Part shown: positions 43,665 to 53,481 of the stretch, in pieces
Layout: every line of letters starts with the position of its first letter
Position numbering within the stretch: the stretch's first letter is position 1
Assembly (NCBI RefSeq): GCF_002806945.1
Contig: NZ_NIHC01000001.1
Coordinates: 310,001 to 374,000 of the forward strand
Reading direction: 5' to 3'
Length of the DNA stretch: 64,000 nt
Source: Marinobacter salexigens
GTDB taxonomy: Bacteria > Pseudomonadota > Gammaproteobacteria > Pseudomonadales > Oleiphilaceae
Made by a program: the position numbers and the translations under genes
Notes under the pieces: generated by a model
What the model was told of the DNA's origin: nothing
Seen by the model: the letters and a program-made list of their open reading frames with translations, nothing else
The model's database searches: none

Positions 43665-44659
43665 GCTGCGAATTCCTCTCCATTTCGTAAACCTGAAAAA
43701 TACTGTCGGATACTGTCTTTCTGCTCCAGCGCGGTGTCGAGCGCGTTGAAGCGACTGCGGAACTGTTTGTCCGGGTCGTGGGTCTGCAAGTACCAGCCCA
43801 CGTGTTTTCTGGCAATACGCACGCCCATAAGCTCGCCGTAAAAGCTGTGCAGGGCGACCAGGTGTTCGCTTAAAATCTTTTCTACTTCGTCCAGCGGAGG
43901 TGCCAGCAGGTGCTGGCCGGTTTCGAGGAAATGAAGAATTTCCCTGAAGATCCATGGGCTGCCTTGGGCAGCGCGGCCTATAAGCAGGCCATCGGCACCC
44001 GTATGCTTTAATACCATGCGGGCTTTTTCCGGCGATGTGATGTCGCCATTGGCGAAAACCGGGATGCCAACGCTGGCTTTGACCTGAGCAATAGTGTCGT
44101 ACTCGGCATCGCCCTTATATTTGTCAGCACGAGTACGACCATGAATCGCCAATGCCTGAATGCCGCTATCCTCGGCCATACGGGCAATGGTCAGTGCGTT
44201 ACGACTGTCTTGATCCCAGCCAGTACGCATTTTTAGCGTAACGGGGATATCAACTGCACTGACCACAGCATTCAGAATATCTCTGACCAGGCTTTCATCT
44301 TTCATCAACGCTGAACCAGCGGCCTTGTTGCACACTTTCTTGGCCGGACACCCCATATTGATATCAATAATCTGGGCGCCAGATTCTGCGTTGAGCCTTG
44401 CTGCATTGGCCAGCATTTCCGGGTCGCCGCCGGCGATTTGTACGGATCTTGGCTCTGGCTCCCCGGCATGGTCCATGCGGGTTCTGGATTTGCGCGTATG
44501 CCAGAGTTTGCTGTCTGCGATAACCATTTCCGAGACTGCCAGGCCTGCCCCCATTTTTCGGCATAGTAGCCGGAAGGGGCGGTCTGTAACGCCCGCCATG
44601 GGCGCGACAATCAGCGGATTGGGCAAGGTGTACGGCCCGATTTTTGCCGTCGGCAACAT
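43661..44659 (-). CDS. dusB: tRNA-dihydrouridine synthase B
   Basis: 332 residues. The FMN-binding TIM barrel starts [28 protein letters not shown], with [20 protein letters not shown] carrying the catalytic Cys, [27 protein letters not shown] and [13 protein letters not shown]. It reduces uridine in the tRNA D-loop. I use the ATG at 44659 because family members start just before the barrel; a GTG at 44677 is possible. Upstream gap 44660-44882 shows no gene, only a GC-rich hairpin (44853-44879). Confidence 0.95.
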   Translation of the reverse strand: MLPTAKIGPYTLPNPLIVAPMAGVTDRPFRLLCRKMGAGLAVSEMVIADSKLWHTRKSRTRMDHAGEPEPRSVQIAGGDPEMLANAARLNAESGAQIIDINMGCPAKKVCNKAAGSALMKDESLVRDILNAVVSAVDIPVTLKMRTGWDQDSRNALTIARMAEDSGIQALAIHGRTRADKYKGDAEYDTIAQVKASVGIPVFANGDITSPEKARMVLKHTGADGLLIGRAAQGSPWIFREILHFLETGQHLLAPPLDEVEKILSEHLVALHSFYGELMGVRIARKHVGWYLQTHDPDKQFRSRFNALDTALEQKDSIRQYFSGLRNGEEFAA

Positions 44660-44882
44660 GGTTTGAATCCGTATCACAGCAGGTTGAGCAAAAGTCGGAA
44701 CATGCGGTTGTTCAATAAATAACCGGTATCAGCTCCGAAGGGCGCTAATGATACCGCCGGGGGCACTTTGATTGAAGGGGCAGGGGAGCGAAAAAGCTGA
44801 TTATTTTTCACTCTTTTTGGTTGACATTTGTGCTACACGGTGTGGTGTGAAGTGCCTGCCGGGTTGCCGGCGGCAGGCAGAT

Positions 44883-46172
44883 TCAGGGCGTGTAGGGGCG
44901 GAACGCTATATTGTAATTTACTGCATCGCGTCCCGGATCGCGGATGCTGATAGCAATGCGAACAGGGGTTTCTACAGGCATGGTATCAAGCTCTTTGGCT
45001 TTGTCTGCCAGGTAATCCGAGGGGGTGAAGATGCTGTGGGCAACTACGTCCCCATTGAGGTTGGAGAAGGTCAGTGCAATGGCCGGAAAGGGCTGCTGAA
45101 AGTTTGCCCGGTTGATGATTACAGCATCCACCACCAGCTGGTTTCGGTTTTTCGGGTCGGTGCGAACGACTAGTTTGCGACTCTGAATGGCTTCAACGTT
45201 GATCAGGGGCTTTAGTTCACAACCCGCCAATTCGCAGCCTTTTTCATAAAATGGCCTCAATTCCGGTATTGCCGACAGCCGATCGAACTGGAACCACACG
45301 ACCTGCGCGACCAGAGCGCCGACAAGACCGAGCACAATGAGAGACCAGGTCAGCGTGCGCAGCCAGCTTTTTTTGCCACTACCTGTTGATACCGGGTCGT
45401 GTCTGAGGTCGCCAAAGAGTGCGTTTGCCGTAAACGGCTCGCTTTTATGCTGGAGTTCAGAACGTGATTTTACTTCAGGGTCGTCGGTGGCAAAGGATTC
45501 AAGGCCGGGGTCGGGTTGTTCATCAGCGAAAAAACCCTGCGTATCGTCTTGCTGGTCTTCCCTGGAATTTTCTGTTGGTGTTATGCCGGAATCCTCATGC
45601 TCAGGCAAAATATCTGGCTGAGCTTTTGGTGCAGCTTGCGTGTCCCGCTGCGCCTCTTCTGGCTGAGAGTCTGCTTTCGGCGGGGTCTCTGCCTTCTCGG
45701 TGGGAGCAGTGTCCTCGGAAAGAATGGCCTCTGCCCAGCTTTCATCAATGTCTCCGGAGAGGCTGTCGTCGTCGGCTGGATCGAGTGCCGGGGTATCCCG
45801 GTCGTCAAAATTACGAAAGCTGTCGCTCAGCTCGTCATCCGAGAATGTCAGCTTGGTACCGGCATACCGGCCTTCCGCAGCGTCTTCCTCGGGATTGTCC
45901 GCAAAGATAAAGTCGTCTTCCGTTGAGTCGCTTTCAAAGCCGCTGGCGGGTTTGTCTGGTGGGGTACCCTCTGATGGCTTTTGGGCTTCTGCACCAGAGG
46001 GTGCTTTTTGCGTGCTACTGGCGGTGCCAGTTATCTCGTGTTCAATTGCATTGAAGATATCCATACAGTGTCCACAGCGCACCTTGCCCCTGGCAATGCC
46101 AAGTTGCTCATCGGTTACCCGGAAGCGGGTATGACATTTCGGGCATTCGGTCTGCAGACTACTCTGGGACAT
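44883..46172 (-). CDS. Zinc-ribbon (MJ0042/DUF3426) membrane protein
   Basis: 429 residues. N-terminal zinc ribbon CPKCHTRFRVTDEQLGIARGKVRCGHC, a long acidic low-complexity middle (about 50-265, rich in D, E, P and Q), one membrane helix (TWSLIVLGLVGALVAQVVWF), and a C-terminal extracytoplasmic DUF3426 domain (ISRDP-type strands, KLVVRTDPKNRNQLVVDAVIINRANFQQPFPAIALTFSNLNG). Its function is unknown. It is conserved at this place between prmA and dusB in related genomes. Confidence 0.9.
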   Translation of the reverse strand: MSQSSLQTECPKCHTRFRVTDEQLGIARGKVRCGHCMDIFNAIEHEITGTASSTQKAPSGAEAQKPSEGTPPDKPASGFESDSTEDDFIFADNPEEDAAEGRYAGTKLTFSDDELSDSFRNFDDRDTPALDPADDDSLSGDIDESWAEAILSEDTAPTEKAETPPKADSQPEEAQRDTQAAPKAQPDILPEHEDSGITPTENSREDQQDDTQGFFADEQPDPGLESFATDDPEVKSRSELQHKSEPFTANALFGDLRHDPVSTGSGKKSWLRTLTWSLIVLGLVGALVAQVVWFQFDRLSAIPELRPFYEKGCELAGCELKPLINVEAIQSRKLVVRTDPKNRNQLVVDAVIINRANFQQPFPAIALTFSNLNGDVVAHSIFTPSDYLADKAKELDTMPVETPVRIAISIRDPGRDAVNYNIAFRPYTP

Positions 46173-46234
46173 GCTTCGTTCCTGAAAGCGACTGAACTAG
46201 GAGTTTGGGAGTTTAGTCTTTAAGACAGTCTTCG

Positions 46235-47131
46235 TCATCTGTCGTTGCGCCGTCCTGTGAGGCGTATCCATTCTTCGCGCTGTGTCGGTTCGTCCATGAT
46301 AAACCAGGGCTCATAGGCCGCCATTACCTCGCGGGCCTGGTACGAAAGAATGCCCGAAAGCACCAGGTCGCCTCCAGGGTTCGTTAGCGCAGCCAAATGA
46401 GAGGCAAGGTCTATCAGGGGTTGCGCCAGAATGTTCGCCAGCATCACATCGGCTTTGGTGTCAGGCTCACTACCTGGCAGATACAGATCCAGCCTGGCCT
46501 CATCCACACCGTTGCGACGGGCATTTTCCAGGCTTGCTTCCAGGGCTTGAGGGTCAGTATCTACTCCGACAACATGGTTTGCGCCCAACAACAAGGCTGC
46601 CAGGCCGAGTATGCCGGAGCCGCACCCGTAGTCGGTAACCTGTTTACCCTTTACATCTGCTCCATCCAGCCATTCCAGGCAGAGAGCGGTTGTGGGGTGA
46701 GTGCCGGTGCCAAAGGCCAGGCCCGGGTCCAGCATCAGGTTCGCAGCATTCGGGTCCGGTGCCTGGTGCCAGCTCGGCACTATCCAAAGGCGCTCGCCGA
46801 ATTGCAGCGGCTGAAAGTCGTCCATCCAGGCCCGCTCCCAGTCTTTATCTTCCACCAGGGTGACATCAATGTCGGTGAGTGGTTGTTGGGTTTGCTGGTG
46901 CCAGGCGTCGCGGACGTCTGTGCACAGCTGCTCGATGTCACGGTCGGCCTGAAAAAGCCCGGTAACCGTCGTCTGGCTCCACAGGGGTGTGGTGCCAGGG
47001 TCGGGCTCGTAAAGAGGTTGGTCTGCGGCATCTTCCATGGAAACGGCATCTGCGCCCATTTCCATAAGCAGATCCTCAAGCTGGTCCGCTGTTTCAGGAT
47101 CAGCCGGGATCTGAAGTTGTATCCAGGGCAT
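46235..47131 (-). CDS. prmA: Ribosomal protein L11 methyltransferase
   Basis: 298 residues. N-terminal substrate-recognition domain (MPWIQLQIPADPETADQLEDLLMEMGADAVS-type), then a SAM-dependent methyltransferase with VTDYGCGSGILGLAALLLGA, GTGTHPTTALCLEWL and VMLANILAQPLIDL. It trimethylates L11. It lies between accC and the DUF3426 gene in the conserved block. Confidence 0.95.
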   Translation of the reverse strand: MPWIQLQIPADPETADQLEDLLMEMGADAVSMEDAADQPLYEPDPGTTPLWSQTTVTGLFQADRDIEQLCTDVRDAWHQQTQQPLTDIDVTLVEDKDWERAWMDDFQPLQFGERLWIVPSWHQAPDPNAANLMLDPGLAFGTGTHPTTALCLEWLDGADVKGKQVTDYGCGSGILGLAALLLGANHVVGVDTDPQALEASLENARRNGVDEARLDLYLPGSEPDTKADVMLANILAQPLIDLASHLAALTNPGGDLVLSGILSYQAREVMAAYEPWFIMDEPTQREEWIRLTGRRNDR

Positions 47132-47159
47132 AGGTCTTCCTGCAATATGATGCAGGAGG

Positions 47160-48506
47160 TTAGTCCCGCATCAGTTTTTCAAGGTAGTGGATGGTGAAGT
47201 CTACCGTTTTAAAGCCACCATCGCGTATCAGTTTCCGATGTAGAGGCTGGTTGGTCTTGATACCTTCAACCAGCAACTCGTCCAGTGCGATCTTCATGCG
47301 CCTGCGAGCTACCTGTCTATCGTCGCCCCAAGTGATCAGTTTGGCAATCAGGGAATCGTAAAACGGCGGAACCGTATAGCCACTATACAAGTGAGAGTCC
47401 ACACGCACACCATAACCACCGGGGGCGTGAAAATACTTCACCTTGCCGGGGCTTGGTACGAACGTGTCGGGATCTTCTGCATTAATGCGGCACTCCATTG
47501 CATGGCCCCTTATCTGGATATCTTCCTGCTTGTACTGAAGAGGGAGGCCGCTGGCAATACGCAGCTGCTCCCGAACAACATCAACACCGGTTACCATTTC
47601 CGTGATGGGGTGTTCCACCTGGACGCGAGTGTTCATTTCAATGAAAAAGAATTCGCCGTCCTGATACAGGAACTCAAAAGTGCCGGCACCGACATAGCCG
47701 ATCTCTTTGCAGGCATCTACACAGGCTTTCAGAGTGCGCTCACGGGCTTCCGCGTCAATATTTGGAGCAGGCGCTTCTTCTATCACCTTCTGGTTACGGC
47801 GCTGGAACGAGCAGTCACGGTCACCCAGATGAATGCAATTGCCATGCATATCGGCCAGAATCTGAACTTCAACATGGCGGGGGGTTTCAAGAAACTTTTC
47901 CAGATAAACCGTTGGGTCGCCAAAGGCATTCTGGGCCTCGGTCTGGGTGATCTGTACGGCCTTGAGCAATGCGGCTTCGGAGTGAACCACCTGCATGCCA
48001 CGACCGCCGCCGCCCGAGGCTGCCTTGATCATTACCGGGTAGCCGATTTTGCGAGCGACTTCCAACGTGCGGTCGTCGTCTTCGGTGAGCGGGCCGTCCG
48101 AACCGGGCACAGTAGGAACGCCAGAGCGAATCATCGCGTTAATGGCGGATACCTTGTTGCCCATCAGGCGGATGGTCTCGGCTTTGGGTCCGATAAAACG
48201 GAAGCCGCTTTTCTCGACCTGTTCCGCGAAGTCGGCATTTTCCGCAAGAAAGCCGTAGCCCGGATGTATACCCACGGAATCTGTTACTTCGGCGGCGCTG
48301 ATAATCGCCGGAATATTCAGGTAACTTTCCAGAGGGCTGTTGGGGCCGATACAGACAGATTCGTCGGCCAGGCGCACGTGCATCAGGTCGCGGTCAACCT
48401 GTGAGTGTACCGCGACGGTTTTTATGCCGAGCTCCTTGCAGGCACGCAGGATCCGGAGGGCGATTTCACCCCGGTTTGCGATCAGAACTTTTTCTAACAT
48501 GGCCAT
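47160..48506 (-). CDS. accC: Acetyl-CoA carboxylase biotin carboxylase subunit
   Basis: 448 residues. [21 protein letters not shown] at the N-terminus, ATP-grasp motif [15 protein letters not shown], biotin-carboxylation residues in [31 protein letters not shown], and [12 protein letters not shown]. It carboxylates the biotin on AccB, encoded immediately upstream. Two ATGs six bases apart (48506, 48500) are both possible starts. Confidence 0.97.
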   Translation of the reverse strand: MAMLEKVLIANRGEIALRILRACKELGIKTVAVHSQVDRDLMHVRLADESVCIGPNSPLESYLNIPAIISAAEVTDSVGIHPGYGFLAENADFAEQVEKSGFRFIGPKAETIRLMGNKVSAINAMIRSGVPTVPGSDGPLTEDDDRTLEVARKIGYPVMIKAASGGGGRGMQVVHSEAALLKAVQITQTEAQNAFGDPTVYLEKFLETPRHVEVQILADMHGNCIHLGDRDCSFQRRNQKVIEEAPAPNIDAEARERTLKACVDACKEIGYVGAGTFEFLYQDGEFFFIEMNTRVQVEHPITEMVTGVDVVREQLRIASGLPLQYKQEDIQIRGHAMECRINAEDPDTFVPSPGKVKYFHAPGGYGVRVDSHLYSGYTVPPFYDSLIAKLITWGDDRQVARRRMKIALDELLVEGIKTNQPLHRKLIRDGGFKTVDFTIHYLEKLMRD

Positions 48507-48524
48507 GAGTAGCTATCACCCGGT

Positions 48525-48989
48525 TCAGGAAATGATTAACAGAGGCTGGTCAAACTCTACAGGCTGACCGTTTTCAACCAGGATTTCAGTCACCGTACCG
48601 CTCTTGTCGGCTTCAATCTGGTTCATCATTTTCATGGCCTCAACAATGCAGACTACATCGCCGGCTTTTACCTTTTGGCCAACCTCAACAAACACGTCTG
48701 CAGAGGGAGATGGCGCCCGGTAGAAGGTTCCAACCATGGGTGAGCGCAAGGCATGACCGTCAAACGAAGCTTGCGTGGTGCTGTCTTCTTGTGCGACGGG
48801 TCCGGGTGTTTCCGGGGCCGGAGCGTACTGTGTCGGTGGCGGTGCGTAGGCGCTGATAAATTGTGTGCCCGAAGCCTGTTCGCTTCGACGTGAGATGCGT
48901 ACTGAGTCATCGCCTTCGTGAATCTCAAGCTCTTCGACGTCAGATTCTTCGAGCAGTTCGATCAGTTTCTTGATTTTGCGAATATCCAT
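48525..48989 (-). CDS. accB: Acetyl-CoA carboxylase biotin carboxyl carrier protein
   Basis: 154 residues. N-terminal helix ([32 protein letters not shown]), a Pro/Ala/Thr-rich linker, and a C-terminal biotinyl domain with the target lysine in [16 protein letters not shown]. First of the accB-accC pair, 18 bases before accC; aroQ precedes it by 27 bases. Confidence 0.97.
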   Translation of the reverse strand: MDIRKIKKLIELLEESDVEELEIHEGDDSVRISRRSEQASGTQFISAYAPPPTQYAPAPETPGPVAQEDSTTQASFDGHALRSPMVGTFYRAPSPSADVFVEVGQKVKAGDVVCIVEAMKMMNQIEADKSGTVTEILVENGQPVEFDQPLLIIS

Positions 48990-49016
48990 AGTCAGTCCAA
49001 TCCCGTTTTATCAGGT

Positions 49017-49457
49017 CTATCGGTGAATTTTTTGCAGGGCAGCCTGAAGGGCGAGTTCGTACCCTTGGCTGCCTAATCCGCAGATAACGCCTTCGGCGAT
49101 ATCAGAAAAATACGAATGATGGCGGAAGGCTTCCCGCGCATGCACGTTGGAAAGATGTACTTCTATGAACGGAATTTCCGAGGCCAGTATTGCATCCCGC
49201 AGGGCAACGCTGGTGTGGGTAAATGCGGCGGGATTAATAATGATGAAATCCACGCCTTCAGCCCGCGCTTCGTGAACCCGCTCAATCAGTTCGTATTCGG
49301 CGTTTGATTGCAGGTGCAACAGATGGTGGCCTTCCTGCGTGGCCTGCTGGCGCAACCGGTCATCAATATCTGCCAGTGTCTCGTGGCCATAAACCTCTGG
49401 CTCGCGGGTGCCAAGCATATTGAGGTTTGGGCCATGGAGCACAAGAATTGTCGACAT
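49017..49457 (-). CDS. aroQ: Type II 3-dehydroquinate dehydratase
   Basis: 146 residues, the family's normal length from the ATG at 49457. [21 protein letters not shown] with the catalytic Tyr, [33 protein letters not shown] and [16 protein letters not shown] are diagnostic. It removes water from 3-dehydroquinate in the shikimate pathway. It leads the aroQ-accB-accC run; a longer frame to 49517 lacks family support. Confidence 0.96.
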   Translation of the reverse strand: MSTILVLHGPNLNMLGTREPEVYGHETLADIDDRLRQQATQEGHHLLHLQSNAEYELIERVHEARAEGVDFIIINPAAFTHTSVALRDAILASEIPFIEVHLSNVHAREAFRHHSYFSDIAEGVICGLGSQGYELALQAALQKIHR

Positions 49458-49722
49458 GGTTGTGTCTGCCTTTATCTCTTTATGTACAGGATCACCGAAT
49501 ATAACGGCATTTTCCACCCATGGTGTGTGCTTTTATTCTTCAGATCAACACTTTTTGACAATGCTCTATGCCGGCTAATGGTCACGATAAAAAAGTCGGA
49601 AGGGGCAGTGCGATCGTTTTGTCGATATTAATCATTGTCGTTAACGGAGGGAGGGACTTCTATACGACGATGGTTTCATACGGACACCCTGCGAGGACTG
49701 CTCGGTCAGGGGGCTCAATTGG

Positions 49723-51336
49723 TCAGCTATCTGCCAGGGTGACGCAATTGCGGCCAAGTGCTTTGGATTTATAGAGCGCGCGGTCCGCGCGCTCGCACAA
49801 GGTGTGGGAGGGGTCGTTATCCCAAGCAGCGACGCCGCAGCTGAAGGTTACATTAAACTCTGTGCCCCCTGCGGGTTGCCGGAGTTCTGCAAAGCGTTCA
49901 CGGATTTCATTGAGAACATTGCGAGCGTCGTTTGGCCGTGTATCTGGAAGAATGATGGCGAACTCTTCGCCACCGAAGCGGCCAATATGGTCGGTTTTAC
50001 GCAGACGTTGTTTGAGAAACATTGAAAGGCTGCGTATAACGCGGTCGCCGATGGGGTGTCCGTAGGTATCATTTACCTGTTTAAAGAAGTCAATGTCGAT
50101 CATCGCAAAGCACAGAGATTGGCCCTTTTGCTGTGCACGTACGATTTCCTGATCAAGCAAATGCAGTGTGTGGGTGTGGTTGTACAGCCCGGTGAGGCTG
50201 TCGCGAATCATCAGTGCCAGGAGTGAGCGGGCGCGGCGGCCACGGTTATGGAGAGTTGCAATCAAATGCTTGGGGTCTACGGGCTTGGTCAGGAAGTCGT
50301 CGCCGCCCAGGCTCATGGCGTGCAGCTGTTTGGTGACATCCTCCTCTCCTGACAGGTAGATGATTGGCACGCTGTGAAACCGATCCTGCTGACGGATCAC
50401 CCGCGCAATCTCCATGCCGGTGCAGCCGGGCATATACATATCGAGGATGATGATTTCCGGCGAGAAAGTGTCCAGTGCGTGAATGATTTCCATGGGGTCG
50501 GTAATGATATGGGCGGTCATACCCGCTTTTTTGAGAACCGTTTCCATGAATTTTGCTTGTGCTCTGGAGTCATCCAGAACCAGTACCCGATAGGGTTCCA
50601 CGGTGTTGCTGTGGGTATAGGTTTCAATCTTTTCTATGAGCTGGCCCGGATCTACAGCCGGGTAGAAGAACTCCTCCCCGCCACAGCGGGAGGCGCGGAG
50701 GCGGGTTTGTATAGTGCCGTCCTCATCGCTCATAAAAATAATCGGGACCGGTGTGTCGTGCCGTTCCTGAAGGTGTTCTATCGTGGCTATGCCGGTATTC
50801 CCGCCGTTTCCAAAATTTACATCCATAAGGATGGTTTCTGGCTTGTGCAGGGCGCAGGCGTCGATCAGTTCCTTTGCAGAATCAAAGGCTGCAGCACGGA
50901 AGCCAAAGTACTCCAGCTGGCGAATCAGTCTGCTGGCCATCTCGGCATTGTCGAGCGCGATATATACCGGAGTACGTCGGAACTGGTGAGGGGCTTCTGC
51001 GTTGTGGTGATCGTTGCGCCTGAGGGTATTTCGGGCGAGCGCATCAAATGCATCCTGGAGCTTTTGATGGGTAGCGTCGCCCGGCGCCGTCTCAGGTGAC
51101 CAGCTGCTTAGAGCTTCGAGAATCTTAGTGCCCGCATTGGCATGGTCTGACATTTCAAATCGTTGTGCATAACGTACCAGCTTGTCAGACGCGGACAGAA
51201 GTTCTTCACGATGCGCGGGAAAGGATCCGCTGCTGGTGTGGATGTTCTGCCAAGTGTCGAGTACAACCCGGGCTTGCGTTGTCACACGGCGTGCAAAGTG
51301 CTGCCTGAGTTTTTCTTTCTGGCTTGCGTCGCTCAT
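49723..51336 (-). CDS. Two-receiver diguanylate cyclase (Hpt-like, REC, REC, GGDEF)
   Basis: 537 residues. A helical N-terminal domain (about 1-105) looks like a histidine-phosphotransfer bundle but without an obvious phosphorylatable His. It is followed by a first receiver (VYIALDNAEMASRLIRQLEYFG, ILMDVNF) with an incomplete acidic pair, a second complete receiver (RVLVLDDSRAQAKFMETVLKKAG, IIILDMYMPGCTG, IIYLSGEED, FLTKPVD) and a GGDEF domain. The last has DSLTGLYNH, the active site RFGGEEFAIILP and an intact RxxD inhibitory site five residues before it (RKTD). It should synthesise cyclic di-GMP under control of phosphorylation of REC2. The start is the ATG at 51336 or a TTG at 51360. Confidence 0.9.
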   Translation of the reverse strand: MSDASQKEKLRQHFARRVTTQARVVLDTWQNIHTSSGSFPAHREELLSASDKLVRYAQRFEMSDHANAGTKILEALSSWSPETAPGDATHQKLQDAFDALARNTLRRNDHHNAEAPHQFRRTPVYIALDNAEMASRLIRQLEYFGFRAAAFDSAKELIDACALHKPETILMDVNFGNGGNTGIATIEHLQERHDTPVPIIFMSDEDGTIQTRLRASRCGGEEFFYPAVDPGQLIEKIETYTHSNTVEPYRVLVLDDSRAQAKFMETVLKKAGMTAHIITDPMEIIHALDTFSPEIIILDMYMPGCTGMEIARVIRQQDRFHSVPIIYLSGEEDVTKQLHAMSLGGDDFLTKPVDPKHLIATLHNRGRRARSLLALMIRDSLTGLYNHTHTLHLLDQEIVRAQQKGQSLCFAMIDIDFFKQVNDTYGHPIGDRVIRSLSMFLKQRLRKTDHIGRFGGEEFAIILPDTRPNDARNVLNEIRERFAELRQPAGGTEFNVTFSCGVAAWDNDPSHTLCERADRALYKSKALGRNCVTLADS

Positions 51337-51565
51337 TCTTATCTGGGCTGCCTCTTCCAATCATGGGCCGTCCTTTGCGGCTACTATACGGACGTTTGCC
51401 CAACTTTAGTCTGTTTTTGGAGTCTATAGTGTTTAGAGTTGTCGGTGTAAGTTGCACCATGTAATTGTTTGTGAATTCTGTGGTGTGTATATAGGCGGCA
51501 CCATAGGTTAGGATCCATACAGACCATTTGCACAGTCAATTAACAGACAAGGGGCTTAATGTAAT

Positions 51566-52618
51566 ATGCCAGGCAAATTCAGACAGTATTTCAGAGACAA
51601 GAAAGAGGACGCCCAGGATTATTTTGGCAATTCCGGTGTCATTGGGAAATTCGTAGCGTTGGTCTTGTTGGTCTATCTATTGGTGACAGTGGTACTGGGG
51701 ATTTATTGGAGTAGTGAGCCCGAGACATTCTCTGTGCGTGAGCACACCCGGGCGGTAGCCAATGAGATGCAGCGGGAACCGGTAACAGGCTTTGCTACAA
51801 CCGTAACCATGATTCGCATAGCCGAAACGCTTTTGAACAAGCCTGGCGGCTATCTTTCCAACGATATATTCCCTCCGGGGATATGGCTGGACAACCAGCC
51901 CAGCTGGGAATTTGGCGTGCTGGTTCAATTGCGTGACCTGTCACGTGCCATGAGAAAGGATATAAGCCGTTCCCAGAGTCAGTCTGCTGAAGACCCGGAT
52001 TTGATCATAGCGGAACCGCAGTTCCACTTTGATAGCGGCAGTTGGGCCATTCCTTCAACGGAGGCAGAATATCGTCGTGGCATTGCAGCGCTGAAGCGTT
52101 ATCTTGATCGTCTTTCCAGCCCGGAACAAAGCAACGCTCAGTTTTTTGCCAGGGCTGACAACCTGGGTAACTGGCTGGCTGATCTGGAAACACGCCTGGG
52201 GAGCCTTTCTCGCACCCTTGGGGAGAGTGTTGGCAAAGCGTCTGTATCCGATGCGGTGGCCAATGTGGATTCAGACAATCCGCTTATAGAGGAAACCGGT
52301 GGCAGCGATATAAAAACGCCCTGGACCAAGATAGACGATGTGTTTTATGAGGCTCGAGGCAGTTCATGGGCGCTGTTGCACATTTTCCGCGCCATTGAAG
52401 TGGATTTCCGCAAGGTGTTGCAGGACAAGAATGCCATTTCCAGTGTTAAGCAGGTAATTATTGAACTCGAGGGTGCCCAGGGGGAAATGTGGAGCCCGGT
52501 TATCCTTAACGGTAGCGGGTTTGGCGTTCTGGCGAACCACTCGCTGACCATGGCGGCTTATCTTTCCCGTGCCAACGCAGCAATCAGCGATATGCGGGAT
52601 CTTCTGTCACGGGGTTAG
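51566..52618 (+). CDS. DUF2333 family inner-membrane protein
   Basis: 350 residues. One membrane helix near the N-terminus (IGKFVALVLLVYLLVTVVLGIYW) and a large helical periplasmic part (TRAVANEMQREPVTGFATTVTMIRIAETLLNKPGGYLSNDIFPPGIWLDNQPSWEFGVLVQLRDLSRAMR, here read as consecutive conserved blocks). The GGYLSNDIFPPG stretch is what I associate with DUF2333. Its function is unknown. Monocistronic, followed by a bidirectional terminator shared with ppa. Confidence 0.82.
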   Translation: MPGKFRQYFRDKKEDAQDYFGNSGVIGKFVALVLLVYLLVTVVLGIYWSSEPETFSVREHTRAVANEMQREPVTGFATTVTMIRIAETLLNKPGGYLSNDIFPPGIWLDNQPSWEFGVLVQLRDLSRAMRKDISRSQSQSAEDPDLIIAEPQFHFDSGSWAIPSTEAEYRRGIAALKRYLDRLSSPEQSNAQFFARADNLGNWLADLETRLGSLSRTLGESVGKASVSDAVANVDSDNPLIEETGGSDIKTPWTKIDDVFYEARGSSWALLHIFRAIEVDFRKVLQDKNAISSVKQVIIELEGAQGEMWSPVILNGSGFGVLANHSLTMAAYLSRANAAISDMRDLLSRG

Positions 52619-52636
52619 TGAGCTCCATGCAGGCAT

Positions 52637-52666
52637 AAAAAAACCGGGCTAAGGCCCGGTTTTTTG
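52637..52666. terminator. Bidirectional terminator between the DUF2333 gene and ppa
   Basis: AAAAAACCGGGC and GCCCGGTTTTTT (52638-52649, 52654-52665) pair perfectly with a 4-base loop. Both strands end in a T run, so it serves both convergent genes. Confidence 0.93.
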
Positions 52667-52682
52667 CTTTCTTCAGATTGGA

Positions 52683-53210
52683 TCAGCCTTGGTAAGCCTT
52701 GATTGAATCGACAATGGCTTGCTTGGCAGCGGCAGCGTTGTCCCAGCCCTTTACCTCGACCCACTTGCCTGGCTCAAGAGTTTTGTAGTTTTCAAAGAAG
52801 TGGCGGATCTGGTCACGCAGCAGAATCGGCAGGTCGTCGATTTCCTGCACATCCATATACGAGTTGGTCAGTTTTTTGTGAGGTACTGCCACCAGCTTGG
52901 CGTCACCGCCCGCTTCGTCGTCCATGTTCAGCACGCCTACCGGGCGGCAGCGGATCACTGAGCCGGCCTGAAGCGGGTAAGGCGTCACAACCAGAACGTC
53001 CAGTGGGTCGCCATCGTCGCCCAGAGTGTGGGGGATGAACCCGTAGTTGGCCGGGTAGAACATAGGAGTAGCCATAAAACGGTCGACCAGCAAGGCGCCC
53101 ATGTCTTTGTCGAGCTCATACTTGACCGGGGAGCTGTTAGCCGGGATTTCGATGGCTACGTAGATGTCTTCCGGTGGGTTTTTGCCTGCGGGAATGTTGC
53201 TGAATTGCAT
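52683..53210 (-). CDS. ppa: Inorganic pyrophosphatase, family I
   Basis: 175 residues. Soluble hexameric-type enzyme with [40 protein letters not shown] (the metal-binding DxDPxD signature) and [14 protein letters not shown]. It hydrolyses pyrophosphate and drives biosynthetic reactions. The 266 bases upstream contain a long inverted-repeat element. Confidence 0.96.
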   Translation of the reverse strand: MQFSNIPAGKNPPEDIYVAIEIPANSSPVKYELDKDMGALLVDRFMATPMFYPANYGFIPHTLGDDGDPLDVLVVTPYPLQAGSVIRCRPVGVLNMDDEAGGDAKLVAVPHKKLTNSYMDVQEIDDLPILLRDQIRHFFENYKTLEPGKWVEVKGWDNAAAAKQAIVDSIKAYQG

Positions 53211-53326
53211 GAGAGTTCCTTCCTGATACGTTAGGTTCGTTTAACTGTGCTGGAAAAGTAAGCGCAATTATACGGGACTCTGCAGGCATTCGAAACTAAA
53301 CCTTGGTTGAGGGGGTTGGGTGTAAG

Positions 53327-53435
53327 CTGCCCTCTGGGAACCTTGCCCGAAAAACGCCCGTAAATACCTCCCTGTAGGGCTCGGTCGCGCCATCCTTGGC
53401 GCTCCACGTTTTCGGGCAAGGTTCCCAGAGGGCAG
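53327..53435. repeat. 109-bp element with 29-bp inverted arms
   Basis: The left arm (53327-53356) begins CTGCCCTCTGGGAACCTTGC and the right arm (53407-53435) is its reverse complement, differing only by one extra A in the left arm. The 50-base middle contains the smaller palindromes CCCTGTAGGG and GCGCCATCCTTGGCGC. It lies between ppa and the acyl-CoA dehydrogenase gene, carries no open frame, and looks like a non-autonomous repeat (REP- or MITE-like). I see no other copy in the window. Confidence 0.8.
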
Positions 53436-53447
53436 TCCAGGCCTTGG

Positions 53448-53481
53448 TGTAGGCCGGAACTAGTAGTTCCCGAAGCCTACA
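53448..53481 (-). terminator. Hairpin at the end of the acyl-CoA dehydrogenase gene
   Basis: TGTAGGCCGGAACT pairs with AGTTCCCGAAGCCTACA (inner GGAACT/AGTTCC perfect, outer TGTAGGC/GCCTACA perfect, small bulge). The outer arm includes the stop codon. There is no T run. Confidence 0.45.

Noticed and set aside
44853..44879. TGCCTGCCG/CGGCAGGCA hairpin after the DUF3426 gene as a terminator
   Set aside because: Stem is perfect but no T run follows on the minus strand, and placement alone does not show termination.
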